A stretch of DNA of 64,000 nucleotides from UBA2330 sp035443185 (lineage in GTDB: Bacteria; Bacteroidota; Ignavibacteria; Tepidaquicellales; Tepidaquicellaceae): assembly GCA_035443185.1 (NCBI GenBank), contig DAORRV010000002.1, positions 35,613 to 99,612 on the forward strand, read 5' to 3'. How positions within the stretch are numbered: position 1 is the first letter of the stretch; each line of letters opens with the position of its first letter. A program made the position numbers and the translations under genes. The notes beneath the pieces were generated by a model. That model was not told the origin of the DNA. It did no database searches and saw only the letters and a list, made by a program, of their open reading frames with translations. Below are positions 63,531 to 64,000 of the stretch, in pieces.

Positions 63531-63601
63531 CAAATTACAAATTTCAAATTATAAATAATTTTAAATTATCATTGAACATTGAAAATTTAAAATTGAACAT
63601 T
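63531..63601. repeat. Heptamer tandem array, CAAATTA then GAACATT types
   Basis: Reads as CAAATTA, CAAATTT, CAAATTA, TAAATAA, TTTTAAA, an 8-nt slip, then GAACATT, GAAAATT, TAAAATT, GAACATT. It ends at the stop codon of the tiny minus-strand open frame at 63600-63626, and GAACATT is the same unit as in the 38427-38517 array 25 kb away. The rest of the 63356-64000 region shows no other gene. Confidence 0.8.
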
Positions 63602-63626
63602 AATTAGGTGCTCTTATAAAATTCAT
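63600..63626 (-). CDS. Possible eight-codon leader or mini-ORF with strong Shine-Dalgarno
   Basis: On the minus strand TAAAGGAGGT (63640-63631) is followed after TGAT by ATG (63626-63624) and seven further codons, giving MNFIRAPN, then TAA. This is the best Shine-Dalgarno in the window, where most genes have none. The stop abuts a heptamer array, as do the stops of several full-length genes here. It lies about 245 bp upstream of the phospholipase-like gene on the same strand, so it may be a leader peptide, a small standalone peptide or the remnant of a longer gene. No homology is claimed for a peptide this short. Confidence 0.35.
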   Translation of the reverse strand: MNFIRAPN

Positions 63627-63961
63627 ATCAACCTCCTTTAATTTAAGTTTGAAAAATTCTCTATCATATTATCCTTTGAAAATCTAAGTGCAAATTATCT
63701 TCTTAAATTTGCATATACAAATTATTATAATTTTATCGATAAGTCAAATTGCAATTTTAGGTGATTGTGAAAATTTAAGATCGCTGTTACGGGTTGGATG
63801 AAGTTGTTTATAGAAATAAATGACAGCCAAAATTAAAAAAGTCAGTTGCCACAATTCCAGCAGCAATCTATAATTGCGGATTATTTTAATTTTCCTTTGA
63901 AAAAAGTTTGTATGTAATATACAGTAAACCTTTCTGACATTGAAAATCTATTGAACATGAA

Positions 63962-64000
63962 TATTTAATATTTAATATTTAATATTTAATATTTAATATT
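63962..64000 (+). repeat. Heptamer tandem array, (TATTTAA)5, running off the window
   Basis: Five identical TATTTAA units and a partial sixth, preceded by ATTGAACATGAA, which again resembles the GAACATT unit. The array continues past base 64000, so its full length and whether a gene ends next to it cannot be seen. Confidence 0.88.

Noticed and set aside
1..64000. tRNA, rRNA, riboswitch or insertion sequence
   Set aside because: No cloverleaf, rRNA core sequence, conserved riboswitch core or transposase was recognised by eye. A tRNAscan-SE and Infernal/Rfam run would be decisive.

Overview
The window is AT-rich bacterial DNA, apparently from a draft or metagenome assembly: two runs of exactly 100 N (21720-21819 and 49076-49175) are scaffold gaps. 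Several secreted proteins end in a type IX secretion (T9SS) sorting domain of the NYPNPFNP...LGNEV...GIYFY kind. Heptose-lipopolysaccharide genes and a TamB protein show a Gram-negative envelope. TTG starts are frequent and Shine-Dalgarno sequences are few. Together these point to the Bacteroidota/Ignavibacteriota (FCB) side of the tree, most like Ignavibacteria. This is inferred from protein signatures; there is no rRNA in the window.

1-19.6 kb. After the tail of a cytochrome P450 and two small opposite-strand genes comes the main attraction, a compact four-gene biosynthetic operon on the + strand. It holds a FAAL-ACP-KS-AT-DH-cMT-KR-ACP polyketide synthase, a C-A-PCP-E peptide synthetase, a C-A-PCP-TE peptide synthetase and an Sfp-type phosphopantetheinyl transferase, with 3-27 bp between genes. 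The adenylation pocket residues read DAWQFGLIDK (glutamine code) and DVQFIAHVVK (proline code). The predicted product is a fatty acid extended by one C-methylated polyketide unit and capped with D-Gln-Pro. It is released by a thioesterase whose nucleophile is cysteine.

19.7-25.5 kb. On the opposite strand, next to the cluster, lie a secreted S12 (beta-lactamase-fold) hydrolase, a sulfotransferase-like protein and a second S12 hydrolase with a T9SS tail. The first two could be tailoring or activation enzymes, but this is inference. A secreted FG-GAP/VCBS protein follows.

25.7-36 kb. Here are a membrane-anchored basic protein, a GAF-PP2C phosphatase, a TrkA-type potassium channel, a large secreted repeat protein, two exported ferritin-like proteins and a GH9 cellulase. 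The GH9 enzyme and the repeat protein share a C-terminal dockerin-like module and lack the T9SS tail.

36-42 kb. A TetR - membrane fusion lipoprotein - ATPase - ATPase - permease - permease operon matches the E. coli cecR-ybhGFSR exporter with YbhF split into two genes. A TTAACC-4-GGTTAA palindrome lies just upstream of the regulator.

42.5-63.4 kb. This part holds an outer-membrane porin, a universal stress protein, DNA polymerase I, HldD, a T9SS-exported peptidylarginine-deiminase-like enzyme, RNase R, TamB, the two HldE activities as separate overlapping genes, a small beta-sandwich protein and a zinc-phospholipase-like secreted protein with a T9SS tail.

The most unusual non-coding structure is a set of heptanucleotide-period tandem arrays with differing units (GAACATT, AAATATT, ATTCGTA, AATTTTA, TATTTAA). 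Eight of the nine start within 0-5 nt of a stop codon. One of those stops belongs to an eight-codon open frame with a near-perfect Shine-Dalgarno. Both assembly gaps abut such arrays.
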